From NCBI GenBank assembly GCA_029983755.1, contig JASBYX010000002.1, positions 20,498 through 84,497 of the forward strand: a stretch of 64,000 bases of DNA, read 5' to 3'. Under the pieces are notes generated by a model, which made no database searches, had not been told where the DNA came from, and saw only the letters and a program-made list of their open reading frames with translations. This document shows, in pieces, positions 24,460-32,646 of the stretch. Made by a program: the position numbers and the translations under genes. This DNA is from Anaerovoracaceae bacterium (GTDB lineage: Bacteria > Bacillota > Clostridia > Peptostreptococcales > Anaerovoracaceae). The stretch's first letter is position 1, and each line of letters begins with the position of its first letter.

Positions 24460-25521
24460 ATGAAGAATGTAAAAGTAATTCTTTGGGGACTAGGCGCCAT
24501 GGGTGGCGGAATTGGTAAAATGCTCACTAAGAAAAAGGGAGTTGACATCGTTGGTGCTATCGACATAGGTGACAAGGTTGGTAAGAGCCTTTATGATGTA
24601 GTTCCTGGAATCGAAAGGGGCGACAGAGAGGACGTTATCGTTGGTTCTCCTGAGGATGTTATTAAGGAAGGTTCTGCTGACGTTGTAATCGTTTGCACTA
24701 ACTCTTTTACAAAGGACGTTTTCGACAAACTTGTTTTCGTAATGGAAAGAGGAATCAACGTTATCACTTCTGCTGAAGAGATGGCTTATCCACAGGCACA
24801 GGAACCTGAACTTGCTAAGAAGCTTGACGAGTGTGGTAAGAAGAATGGTGTTTCAGTTCTTGGAACAGGAATCAACCCTGGTCTTATCATGGACCTTCTA
24901 GTAGTTCTATGGACAGGTGCTTGCGAGACAGTTGACCACATCGTATCAAGAAGAGTTAACAGCTTGTCCCCATTTGGGCCTGCAGTAATGGAAGAGCAGG
25001 GAATCGGCATGGAAGTTGAAGATTTCAACAAGAAGAAGGCTGAAGGAACAATGGCAGGACACGTTGGATTTGCTGAGTCCGTTGGAATGATCGCTGATGC
25101 TCTCGGATGGGAACTTTCAGATTTCAAACAGGACATGGAGCCAATCGTAACTGATGTTGACAGAAAATCACCTTACGGATTTGCTAAGGCTGGTCAGGTT
25201 GCCGGCGTTGCAATGAAGGGCTGGGGCTATGTTGATGGCGAAATGAAGATCGAAATGGATCACCCGCAGCAGATCGAGCCTGAGCAGGTTGGAATCCACA
25301 CAGGAGACTACGTTGAAATTCAGGGCAACCCACCTGTAAACATGGCAAACACTCCTGAGATCGAAGGCGGAATCGGAACAATGGCGATGATCATGAACTG
25401 CATTCCACATGTAATCAACGCAAGACCAGGTCTAAGAACCATGCTTGACATTCCAGTACCTAGAGCAATCATGGGAGACATGAGACACATGATCGAAGAG
25501 GACTGCAAGCTGGTTAAGTAA
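24460..25521 (+). CDS. ord: 2,4-diaminopentanoate dehydrogenase
   Basis: 353-residue NAD(P)+-dependent oxidative deaminase. It converts 2,4-diaminopentanoate, the product of ornithine 4,5-aminomutase, to 2-amino-4-oxopentanoate plus ammonia. The N-terminal Rossmann motif WGLGAMGGGIG is at about residues 9-19, with DapB-like fold features such as AIDIGDKVG and GTGINPGLIMD. AAAAGGAG precedes the ATG. It is the first gene after the sigma-54 promoter, separated from ortA by an unusual 305-bp gap. Assignment rests on family resemblance and the full gene set around it. Confidence 0.92.
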   Translation: MKNVKVILWGLGAMGGGIGKMLTKKKGVDIVGAIDIGDKVGKSLYDVVPGIERGDREDVIVGSPEDVIKEGSADVVIVCTNSFTKDVFDKLVFVMERGINVITSAEEMAYPQAQEPELAKKLDECGKKNGVSVLGTGINPGLIMDLLVVLWTGACETVDHIVSRRVNSLSPFGPAVMEEQGIGMEVEDFNKKKAEGTMAGHVGFAESVGMIADALGWELSDFKQDMEPIVTDVDRKSPYGFAKAGQVAGVAMKGWGYVDGEMKIEMDHPQQIEPEQVGIHTGDYVEIQGNPPVNMANTPEIEGGIGTMAMIMNCIPHVINARPGLRTMLDIPVPRAIMGDMRHMIEEDCKLVK

Positions 25522-25826
25522 TCATAATAGAGAGAATTTAGCTTAGTCTGAAACTTGAATATTCGAGGTAAGACTAAGGTTGAGAGAACAAAATATTTTG
25601 CTGCGGTACCGGGGCTTTGGTTGTTTGAGGAAGTCTACTCTTTAGGCAGATCGGACGTGCAAATTCAAGGGCAATCAAGAAACCTCGGTGCTCCGGCAAA
25701 ATTTGACATATTGTCACGAAATTTTAGGCATATTGTCAATTGAAAATTGAGAAATTTAAGCTAACATCTTTAGATTTTAGCTAGGATATTTTAAACTAAG
25801 ACATTTAGGAGATTAAGGAGAGAATG
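25522..25826 (+). other. 305-bp non-coding gap inside the ornithine operon
   Basis: No terminator or sigma-54 -24/-12 pair is visible. ACAAAATATTTTGC (25588-25601) matches the enhancer motif at 13 of 14 positions. CATATTGTCA occurs twice (near 25708 and 25728) and loosely repeated AGCTARNATHTTTA elements lie at 25759-25810. A 62-codon reading frame at 25555 has no ribosome binding site or family likeness. Confidence 0.5.
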
Positions 25827-26129
25827 ATGGCAAAAAAAGGCGATTGGGTAAGAATCCACAGCATCGTCCTCAAAGCTGATGAGAGAACTGCCAAGATTCC
25901 TGCAGACACCCAGAAGTGTGATCTGGAAATGTGGACAAAGGGATTCCTGACTGAAGATGCTGAAATCGGTGATGAAGTTAAAGTTATTACTGCATCAAAC
26001 AGAGAAGAAAAGGGAAAGCTAATCGAGGTTGACCCATACTATACTCACAGCTACGGAAAGTTTGTACCTGAAATCGTTCAGATCGACAAGCAGCTTAGAG
26101 AAATCATGGATTTTGGAGGTGACAAATAA
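25827..26129 (+). CDS. ortA: 2-amino-4-oxopentanoate thiolase, alpha subunit
   Basis: Small subunit, 100 residues, of the thiolase that splits 2-amino-4-oxopentanoate with CoA into acetyl-CoA and alanine. Characteristic opening KKGDWVRIHSIVLKADERT and WTKGFL, and PYYTHSYGKFVPE near residue 70. Two ATGs lie in tandem at 24 and 27; AAGGAG (25815-25820) gives six bases to 25827 but only three to 25824, so I choose the second. Its stop overlaps the ortB start (TAATG), so the two subunits are translationally coupled. Confidence 0.92.
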   Translation: MAKKGDWVRIHSIVLKADERTAKIPADTQKCDLEMWTKGFLTEDAEIGDEVKVITASNREEKGKLIEVDPYYTHSYGKFVPEIVQIDKQLREIMDFGGDK

Positions 26130-27541
26130 TGACATTGGCTAAAGACTATGATTCCGTAATGGGAAGATCTAACGACATAATGAAGGAAGCCCTAGGACTT
26201 GACTACAACGAGTTTGAGCAGGGTGGAGTTAAATTCGACTATGAGGCTCTGATGAAGTCCACAGGTTACACTTTGGACGAAGTTGCTAAGATTCAGGCAA
26301 AAACAGCCGTTGGTAACACACCACTCATCGAGCTTAGAAACCTATCTGCACTGACCAGAAAGTATGCAAAGCCTGGCTATGGTGCTAGAATCTTTGCAAA
26401 GGACGAAGCTGCTAACGCTTCCGGAAGTTTCAAGGCAAGAAGAGCTGCTTGTGCAGTTGCTCATGCTAAGAAGCTGGGATACAAGGGTGTTATAGCTGCA
26501 ACATCAGGTAACTACGGAGCAGCAGTTGCATCTCAGGCGGCAATGCAGGGCCTTGAGTGCATCATCGTTCAGGAGTGCTATGACTCCCACGGAGTTGGAC
26601 AACCTGAAATCGTAGAGAAGGCAAGAAAGTGCGAAGCATATGGAGCAGAAGTAATTCAGCTTACAGTTGGACCTGAACTTTTCTACACCTTCCTATCAGT
26701 TTTGGAAGACACAAAGTATTTCAACGCTTCACTGTACTCACCATTTGGAATTGCCGGAGTTGAAACTCTCGGATACGAGATTGCAACACAGTGTCGTGAA
26801 CTAATCGGCAAAGATCCTGACATGGTAATTTGTACAAATGCCGGTGGTGGTATGATGACAGGTACTGCTAGAGGTCTTATCAAGGCAGGAGCTGTTGACA
26901 CTAAATTAGTTGCAGCATCCATTGACCTGACAGGACTACACATGGCTTCAGATGAGCAGTTCAACAAGAAGTCTTGCACAACAGGACACACAGGATTCGG
27001 AGTTCCTTACGCAACAGATCCTGACCACTCAGATGTTCCAAGAAGTGCAGCAAGACCTCTAAGATACATGGATAGATATGTAACAGTAACTCAGGGTGAG
27101 GTTATGTATATGACAGAAGCTCTTGCAAACCTTGAAGGAATTGAAAGAGGACCTGCTGGAAACACAGCCCTTGCTGCTGCATTCTCACTAGCTAGAGAAT
27201 TGCCTGAAGATGCTGTAATCGTAATCAGTGAGACTGAGTACACAGGTGCCGGAAAGCACATCCAGCCACAGCTTTCTTTTGCAAGAGATAACGGCATAGA
27301 AATCAAATTCGGAAACCCTCAGGAAGAGGATAAACCTGGTGTAAACATTGTACTTCCAAAGGATCCAAGCTTCGTACAGCACAAGGAAGCTGATATCAAT
27401 CACTTCAGGAAGAGACTTATCACAAAGGCCGTTCAGAAGGCCGGCCTAGAACCAAAGGATCTCAAGGCTGATGATTTCGAGTTCTTGGCAGCTGAAACTA
27501 AGACAGACGAGGCTTTCGTTAAGGAAGCACTTGGGCTATAA
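26129..27541 (+). CDS. ortB: 2-amino-4-oxopentanoate thiolase, beta subunit
   Basis: 470-residue PLP-dependent subunit of fold type II (threonine synthase/tryptophan synthase beta-like). The PLP lysine is K102 in ASGSFKARRA; the phosphate-binding glycine loop is CTNAGGGMMTG. With OrtA it makes acetyl-CoA and D-alanine from 2-amino-4-oxopentanoate, the energy-yielding step of ornithine oxidation. The start overlaps the ortA stop by one base. Length agrees with the known family. Confidence 0.93.
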   Translation: MTLAKDYDSVMGRSNDIMKEALGLDYNEFEQGGVKFDYEALMKSTGYTLDEVAKIQAKTAVGNTPLIELRNLSALTRKYAKPGYGARIFAKDEAANASGSFKARRAACAVAHAKKLGYKGVIAATSGNYGAAVASQAAMQGLECIIVQECYDSHGVGQPEIVEKARKCEAYGAEVIQLTVGPELFYTFLSVLEDTKYFNASLYSPFGIAGVETLGYEIATQCRELIGKDPDMVICTNAGGGMMTGTARGLIKAGAVDTKLVAASIDLTGLHMASDEQFNKKSCTTGHTGFGVPYATDPDHSDVPRSAARPLRYMDRYVTVTQGEVMYMTEALANLEGIERGPAGNTALAAAFSLARELPEDAVIVISETEYTGAGKHIQPQLSFARDNGIEIKFGNPQEEDKPGVNIVLPKDPSFVQHKEADINHFRKRLITKAVQKAGLEPKDLKADDFEFLAAETKTDEAFVKEALGL

Positions 27542-27580
27542 AAAATGATCGTTAATGTTTATTAATAAGGAGATTAAAGA

Positions 27581-27946
27581 ATGAGAAGAGAAGACGATTT
27601 TCAAGAAAGGCGCAAACACATTGCCAATCTTACCGACCAGGAGCTTTATGATCGCTTCTGGGAACTTACTGCTCAGGTAGTAGATCCCCTACTGGAGATG
27701 GGTAGAAAGAATACTACACCATCCGTTGAGAGAGCTGTTCTTTTGAGAATGGGAATTTCTTCCCTTGAAACTCAGAAGATCGTAGAAGGATGCATGGACA
27801 AAGGACTCATGGGAAAAGGAGCCGGTCACTGCGTTTACAAGCTTTCCAAGGAGCTTGGAATATCCATTCCTGAAGCCGGCACTATGCTTGCTGAAGGAAA
27901 GGGCTGGGACACAGTTGCAGCAGCTTTCAAAGGAGGTAAGAAGTAA
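27581..27946 (+). CDS. oraS: Ornithine 4,5-aminomutase, small subunit
   Basis: 121-residue S component of the adenosylcobalamin- and PLP-dependent mutase converting D-ornithine to 2,4-diaminopentanoate. The sequence FQERRKHIANLTDQELYDRFW is followed by SVERAVLLRMGISSLE and GAGHCVYKLSKELG, as in known OraS proteins. AAGGAG precedes the ATG. The stop overlaps the oraE start (TAATG), so subunits are made together. Confidence 0.93.
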   Translation: MRREDDFQERRKHIANLTDQELYDRFWELTAQVVDPLLEMGRKNTTPSVERAVLLRMGISSLETQKIVEGCMDKGLMGKGAGHCVYKLSKELGISIPEAGTMLAEGKGWDTVAAAFKGGKK

Positions 27947-30204
27947 TGGCAGATATGATTCTTAAGCGTAACGAAAAAATCAATGTTAGGGAGATCCTCA
28001 AGGACCTTGACAAGTATGAGCCAAGGAGAAGAGGTTGGCACTGGAGAGAGCCTGCTCCAAACCTAAAGATGTACGAGTTCACTTACAAGGATGTTTCTAA
28101 GCCTTTGAAGAACTATGTCGGATTGCCACCTGCAAAATTCTTTGATAACATCGACCCTCAGCCACTACCTGTAATCACTACTGAGATTGCATCAGGACGT
28201 TTTGAGGACGACATCAGAAGAATGAGAATGACTGCATGGCACGGTGCTGACCATATAATGGTAATCAGACACATGGGACAGTCTCACATTGACGGCCTGA
28301 TGGAGGGTACTCCACAGGGTATCGGTGGTGTTCCTATCACAAGAAAGCAAGTTAGAGCTCAGAGAAAGGCTCTAGACCTTATCGAGGATGAAGTTGGTCG
28401 TCCAATCAACTATCACTCCTATGTATCCGGCGTTGCAGGACCTGACGTTGCTGTAATGTTTGCTGAAGAGGGTATCAACGGTGCTCACCAGGACCCTCAG
28501 TACAACGTACTTTACAGAGACATTAACTGCGTAAGATCCTTTGTAGATGCTTGCGAATCCAAGAAGGTTATGGCATGGGCAGAGATCCTTCAGATCGACG
28601 GTGCTCACAATGCTAACGCAACTGCAAGAGAGGCATGGAAGGTAATGCCTGAGCTTATCGTACAGCACGCTATCAACTCTCTGTTCTCAGAGAAGGTTGG
28701 TATCAAGCCTGAAAACATCAGCTTGTCCACAGTACCTCCAACAGCTACTCCTGCTCCTTGTATGTACTATGACCTGCCATACGCTGTAGCTCTTAGAGAT
28801 TTCTGCGACAGATACAAGATGAGAGCACAGCAGAACACTAAGTATATCTGCTCATCTGTAAGAGAAGCTACTGTGACTCACGTAATGAACATGGTTATTT
28901 CCAAGCTGACAAGAGCAGACATCCAGTCAACTATCACTCCTGACGAAGGAAGAAACGTTCCATGGCATATCTACAACGTAGAGGCTTGTGACAATGCTAA
29001 ACAGGCTCTTATCGCAATGGACGGTCTGATGGAAATGGTAGAGCTTAAGAAAGACGGTCCACTTCCAGAGACAGTTAGAGACCTCAAAGAGAGAGCTACT
29101 TTGTTCATGGAAGAGATCATCGAAGTTGGCGGATACTTCCAGGCAGTACAGGAAGGGTTCTTCGTAGACTCAGCTAAGTACCCTGCTAGAAACGGTGACG
29201 GTATCGCAAGAAAGATCGAAGGCGGTATAGGATACGGATTCATCTTTGAAAGAGATGAGGACTATATGGCTCCTGTAACAGCTCACTTTGGATACAACAA
29301 CGTTGAGCAGTACGGTGGAGATCCTGAGAACCCATCAGCTCTAATCGGCGGATGTACTTTCGAAGACAGAAGCAAGATCGTATTCATCGATGAGCTTGAC
29401 GAGGATAACGTAAACACCAGACTTGAGAAGGTTGCTAAGTACCACGATGGAAAGGCTATCATTCCTGAAGTTGAGTGGTGTGGTGACGGTATCATCCTAC
29501 TTACAATGATGGTTCCATCAGAGAGAAGAATGGCAGAAGCTGTTGCTCTTGAAATCGGTAAGAAGCTTGGCCTTGAAAGCTGCGAGGTTACTTCTAAGGA
29601 AATCATGCAGGATGCAGAGGGTACAAGAATTGAGATGAAGGGTAAGGTACCATTTGATATAGATCCATCAACTCTCGTAATTCCACCGGAACCATTCAGA
29701 CTTGACGATGCTACTTTGTTCAAGGAAATCGAAGAGCATCCTGTAAGAGTTGTTTGCGGAACAGTTGGAGAAGACGAACACTCTGTAGGACTTCGTGAGA
29801 TCATCAACATCAAGCACGGTGGTATCGAGAAGTGGGGCGTTGAGGTTCACTATCTTGGAACTTCAGTTCCTGTAGAGAAGCTTGTAGACGCAGCTGTTGA
29901 GCTTGATGCTGACGCAATTCTTGCATCTACAATCATTTCTCACGACAATGTTCACTACAAGAACATGAAGAGAATCAATGAGCTGGCAATAGAAAAAGGT
30001 ATCAGAGACAAGGTTATGATCGCTGCCGGTGGAACACAGGTTGTTCCTGAAGAAGCGGTTAAGACCGGTATCGACCAAGGATTCGGAAGAGATTCCCACG
30101 GTATCGACGTTGCAACATTCCTAGTTGAAGAGGGCAGAAGACGTCGTGGCGAAAAGACTTTCGAGGAAATCCAGAGGGAGAAGGAAGCTGAGGAACTGGC
30201 ATAA
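27946..30204 (+). CDS. oraE: Ornithine 4,5-aminomutase, large subunit
   Basis: 752-residue E component, binding both adenosylcobalamin and PLP. The cobalamin-ligand motif D-x-H-x-x-G is DEHSVG at residues 610-615 (axial His 612). Lys 623, eleven residues after that His in LREIINIK, matches the spacing of the lysine that binds PLP in the studied clostridial enzyme. The N-terminal TIM-barrel part contains FEDDIRRMRMTAWHGADHIM. It catalyses the radical 1,2-amino shift. Codon use is strongly biased (many CTT, GGA, AGA), as in a highly expressed gene. A terminator follows 90 bases after the stop. Confidence 0.95.
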   Translation: MADMILKRNEKINVREILKDLDKYEPRRRGWHWREPAPNLKMYEFTYKDVSKPLKNYVGLPPAKFFDNIDPQPLPVITTEIASGRFEDDIRRMRMTAWHGADHIMVIRHMGQSHIDGLMEGTPQGIGGVPITRKQVRAQRKALDLIEDEVGRPINYHSYVSGVAGPDVAVMFAEEGINGAHQDPQYNVLYRDINCVRSFVDACESKKVMAWAEILQIDGAHNANATAREAWKVMPELIVQHAINSLFSEKVGIKPENISLSTVPPTATPAPCMYYDLPYAVALRDFCDRYKMRAQQNTKYICSSVREATVTHVMNMVISKLTRADIQSTITPDEGRNVPWHIYNVEACDNAKQALIAMDGLMEMVELKKDGPLPETVRDLKERATLFMEEIIEVGGYFQAVQEGFFVDSAKYPARNGDGIARKIEGGIGYGFIFERDEDYMAPVTAHFGYNNVEQYGGDPENPSALIGGCTFEDRSKIVFIDELDEDNVNTRLEKVAKYHDGKAIIPEVEWCGDGIILLTMMVPSERRMAEAVALEIGKKLGLESCEVTSKEIMQDAEGTRIEMKGKVPFDIDPSTLVIPPEPFRLDDATLFKEIEEHPVRVVCGTVGEDEHSVGLREIINIKHGGIEKWGVEVHYLGTSVPVEKLVDAAVELDADAILASTIISHDNVHYKNMKRINELAIEKGIRDKVMIAAGGTQVVPEEAVKTGIDQGFGRDSHGIDVATFLVEEGRRRRGEKTFEEIQREKEAEELA

Positions 30205-30295
30205 GCCGGAAAGGGGCAAAGGGCTGGAGAAGCCTTCCCGAAACGGGCATATGATTATATCAGAATCTATTAGCTAACGCATAATATATGAGAAC

Positions 30296-30340
30296 AAAAC
30301 AGTCGTCTGTCGGGCATTGTGCTTCGGAGGCGGCTGTTTT
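30296..30340 (+). terminator. Terminator of the ord-oraE operon
   Basis: AAAACAGTCGTCT (30296-30308) pairs with AGGCGGCTGTTTT (30328-30340) with three G-U pairs, then TTTTGTGTTTG. Confidence 0.8.
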
Positions 30341-30426
30341 GTGTTTGTGCATTTGGGTAAAATGAGAACAGAGTTATAGGCAAAGCAATTTTGGTAAAAG
30401 TTGAAATTAAAAAAAGGGAGAGGCAA

Positions 30427-30528
30427 ATGGATTACAGAAGATTTGGGGATGTCATTGTGGCAAGAATCGATAAAGGCGAAGAGATTAGCGAACAGGTGAA
30501 GGAAATTGCATTAAATTTTAAACTTTAA
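30427..30528 (+). pseudogene. Remnant of a PPC/DUF296 DNA-binding protein gene
   Basis: A 33-codon frame reads MDYRRFGDVIVARIDKGEEI and ends EQVKEIALNFKL. This is the typical start of PPC-domain (DUF296) proteins, which are normally 130-145 residues; the frame then stops and no continuation follows. GGGAGAGG upstream is a usable ribosome binding site, so a short peptide could be made. The region 30529-30599 is the promoter of the next gene. I read it as a gene truncated by deletion. Confidence 0.7.
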
Positions 30529-30599
30529 ATTCATTGGCAATAATGTTACAATTATATCAAGTTATTTTTTTATACGATATTCATTGGAGGTTATGCACA

Positions 30600-32411
30600 A
30601 TGCGAATCAAAAAAATTCTGCCGATTTTACTTGCAGTAATCGTAGTTTTTGGCTATTCAGTCCCTGCAATGGCCTGCACAGGACTTTATGTTGGTAGCGA
30701 CTATAGCCAGAACGGAAGCACTTACTTTGGAAGATCGGAAGACCTAAACAACAACGGAATTAAGGTTTTCGGAGTACAGGAAGCAAAGGACTGGCCGGAA
30801 GGCACAGTATACACTGACAACGATGGTTTCACCATGCCTATGCCGGCACACACTTTCAAGTACTCATATATGAGGGACTCAAAGAATTATACCCCTGCTC
30901 CAACTGATGGAAATGGAAACGTACTGGGTCAAGCATATGGAGAAGTCGGAGTAAACGAGAAAGGCGTTTCTGTTTCTGCAACGGTGAGCACATATGCCAA
31001 AACTGAGATTGTAGGAAACGAGAAGGCCGGCATTAAAGGTCTAGATCCACTTGTTAAGGGAGGAATAACTGAAGTTTCCCTTGGAAGCCTGCTTTTGGGA
31101 ATTTCCGAGTCAGCAAGGGATGGAGTTGTGAAGCTTGCTGCCATAATTGATAAGTATGGTGCCGGTGAGAACAATTCTCTAATGATAGGAGATCCTAATG
31201 AAGTTTGGTATGTGGAAATTCTAAGCGGTCATCAGTACGCAGCCATCAAGTTGCCTGCAAACAAGGTATCTGCACAGCCGAATATGATTCTCATGGGAGC
31301 AATCGATGTAAACGATAAGGAAAATGTTATCGTTTCTCCAAACCTTGTAAAGCTTGCTGAAGACAACGGATTCCTAGTTAAGGACGAGAGCGGAAAGATC
31401 GATGTTGCCCTAACTTACAGAGGCACAATTGCAGATAGCCAGAAGAAAAATGGAAACTTGACACGTTACTGGATGGCAGGTAACTACCTGAATCCGGGGC
31501 TATTTGGTAACGAGTCACTTGAAAGCTTCAGAGGAGATGGAAGCCAAGTTAAGCTCTTATTTGATGCGGACAGAAAGCTTACCACAGCAGAAGTTTTGAA
31601 CATCCTAAAGCAGAGAGGAATCGGGACTAAGTACGACCATACAGTGGATAATAAAATCTATCCTGTAGGTAATGAAAACCAGATGGAAGTACACGTATTT
31701 GAGAAGAGAGCTAATAAGCCTTTAGAGCTTACAACCGTGCAGTGGCAGGGAATGGCTGATGCTCCTTACACAGTTTTCATCCCATACTATACAGCTTTGA
31801 TGTCCAAGGTTAACCCTAAGTATGAGGAAGATGGAAACGAAACCTATGTAGATGGTTCTATGCATTGGTTGTTTAATGATTTGAATGAGCTGTGCATGCA
31901 TCATTACAGCCCTCAGCTTGAGAAGGGTGTTAGGGAATATCTTGATCTGATACAAAACAGCTTGATTGATCAGCAGGCCGAACTGGATGCTCACATTCAG
32001 AATGAGCTGGCAAATGGTCATGATCAGGCCCAGGCAGAAGCAGATAGACTCGGTGTAGATATTTCCGATCAGGTGTACGATCTCGTTAAGGCACTGAGGG
32101 ATGAAGTTAGAACGTACATAAACAGTAACGATACGTCTAAGGACTTTGTTGCTTCAGGATTTACAAAGAATCTGGTTCCTAAGTACAATTTCACCAAACC
32201 GGCAGATCCAAAGGATCCCAAGGTCGAAGAGAAAAAGGCCGAATCAGAAGCAACCGGTACTGTGACAGATGATAAAGACAACAAAAATCACGATAAGGAT
32301 CACAAGGATAATGTAAATACGGGAGATAAGGCTCCAATCACTATTCTGATCGTAGTCGTTGTAATTGCAGCGATAGCACTTGTTGTAACTTTTATAAAAA
32401 GAAGGAAATAA
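30600..32411 (+). CDS. Secreted C69-family dipeptidase with C-terminal membrane anchor
   Basis: 603-residue extracellular N-terminal-nucleophile peptidase. The signal peptide ILPILLAVIVVFGYSVPAMA ends at Ala; the next residue is the catalytic Cys of CTGLYVG, exposed on processing, as in PepD-type dipeptidases. YFGRSEDLN and EVGVNEKGVSVSAT are family stretches. The C-terminus has a charged linker, a VNTGD motif, a membrane segment and a basic tail, so it is surface-anchored. ATG 30600 has GGAGG nine bases upstream; an in-frame ATG at 30534 would spoil the signal peptide. It lies inside the ornithine cluster and may supply amino acids from peptides. A TACAAT -10 lies at 30547-30552. Confidence 0.88.
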   Translation: MRIKKILPILLAVIVVFGYSVPAMACTGLYVGSDYSQNGSTYFGRSEDLNNNGIKVFGVQEAKDWPEGTVYTDNDGFTMPMPAHTFKYSYMRDSKNYTPAPTDGNGNVLGQAYGEVGVNEKGVSVSATVSTYAKTEIVGNEKAGIKGLDPLVKGGITEVSLGSLLLGISESARDGVVKLAAIIDKYGAGENNSLMIGDPNEVWYVEILSGHQYAAIKLPANKVSAQPNMILMGAIDVNDKENVIVSPNLVKLAEDNGFLVKDESGKIDVALTYRGTIADSQKKNGNLTRYWMAGNYLNPGLFGNESLESFRGDGSQVKLLFDADRKLTTAEVLNILKQRGIGTKYDHTVDNKIYPVGNENQMEVHVFEKRANKPLELTTVQWQGMADAPYTVFIPYYTALMSKVNPKYEEDGNETYVDGSMHWLFNDLNELCMHHYSPQLEKGVREYLDLIQNSLIDQQAELDAHIQNELANGHDQAQAEADRLGVDISDQVYDLVKALRDEVRTYINSNDTSKDFVASGFTKNLVPKYNFTKPADPKDPKVEEKKAESEATGTVTDDKDNKNHDKDHKDNVNTGDKAPITILIVVVVIAAIALVVTFIKRRK

Positions 32412-32459
32412 GGAAGTATAGAGGTTAGCCCTAACCCTTATTCAATAAAGTATAATAAA

Positions 32460-32496
32460 GTCCTGATATCCTTTGCGGATAATTCAGGACTTTTTT
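32460..32496 (+). terminator. Terminator of the dipeptidase gene
   Basis: GTCCTGA (32460-32466) with TCAGGAC (32484-32490), inner ATCC/GGAT pairs, then TTTTTT. A TATAAT at 32509-32514 follows and probably belongs to the next operon. Confidence 0.85.
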
Positions 32497-32646
32497 CGTG
32501 TTTCATGGTATAATATCGAATAGATGAATCAAATTTAAAAGAGCGAATTAAAAGCTGTTTATCAAGGGAAGGAAACGCCCTTAAACAGGGAAATCAAAAG
32601 CAATTTAAATAGCAGAAAGTTTACGAAAGAAGGAGACAAAGAGCAT

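Noticed and set aside
25555..25743. 62-codon reading frame between ord and ortA
   Set aside because: No ribosome binding site, no recognisable family and composition like the surrounding non-coding sequence.
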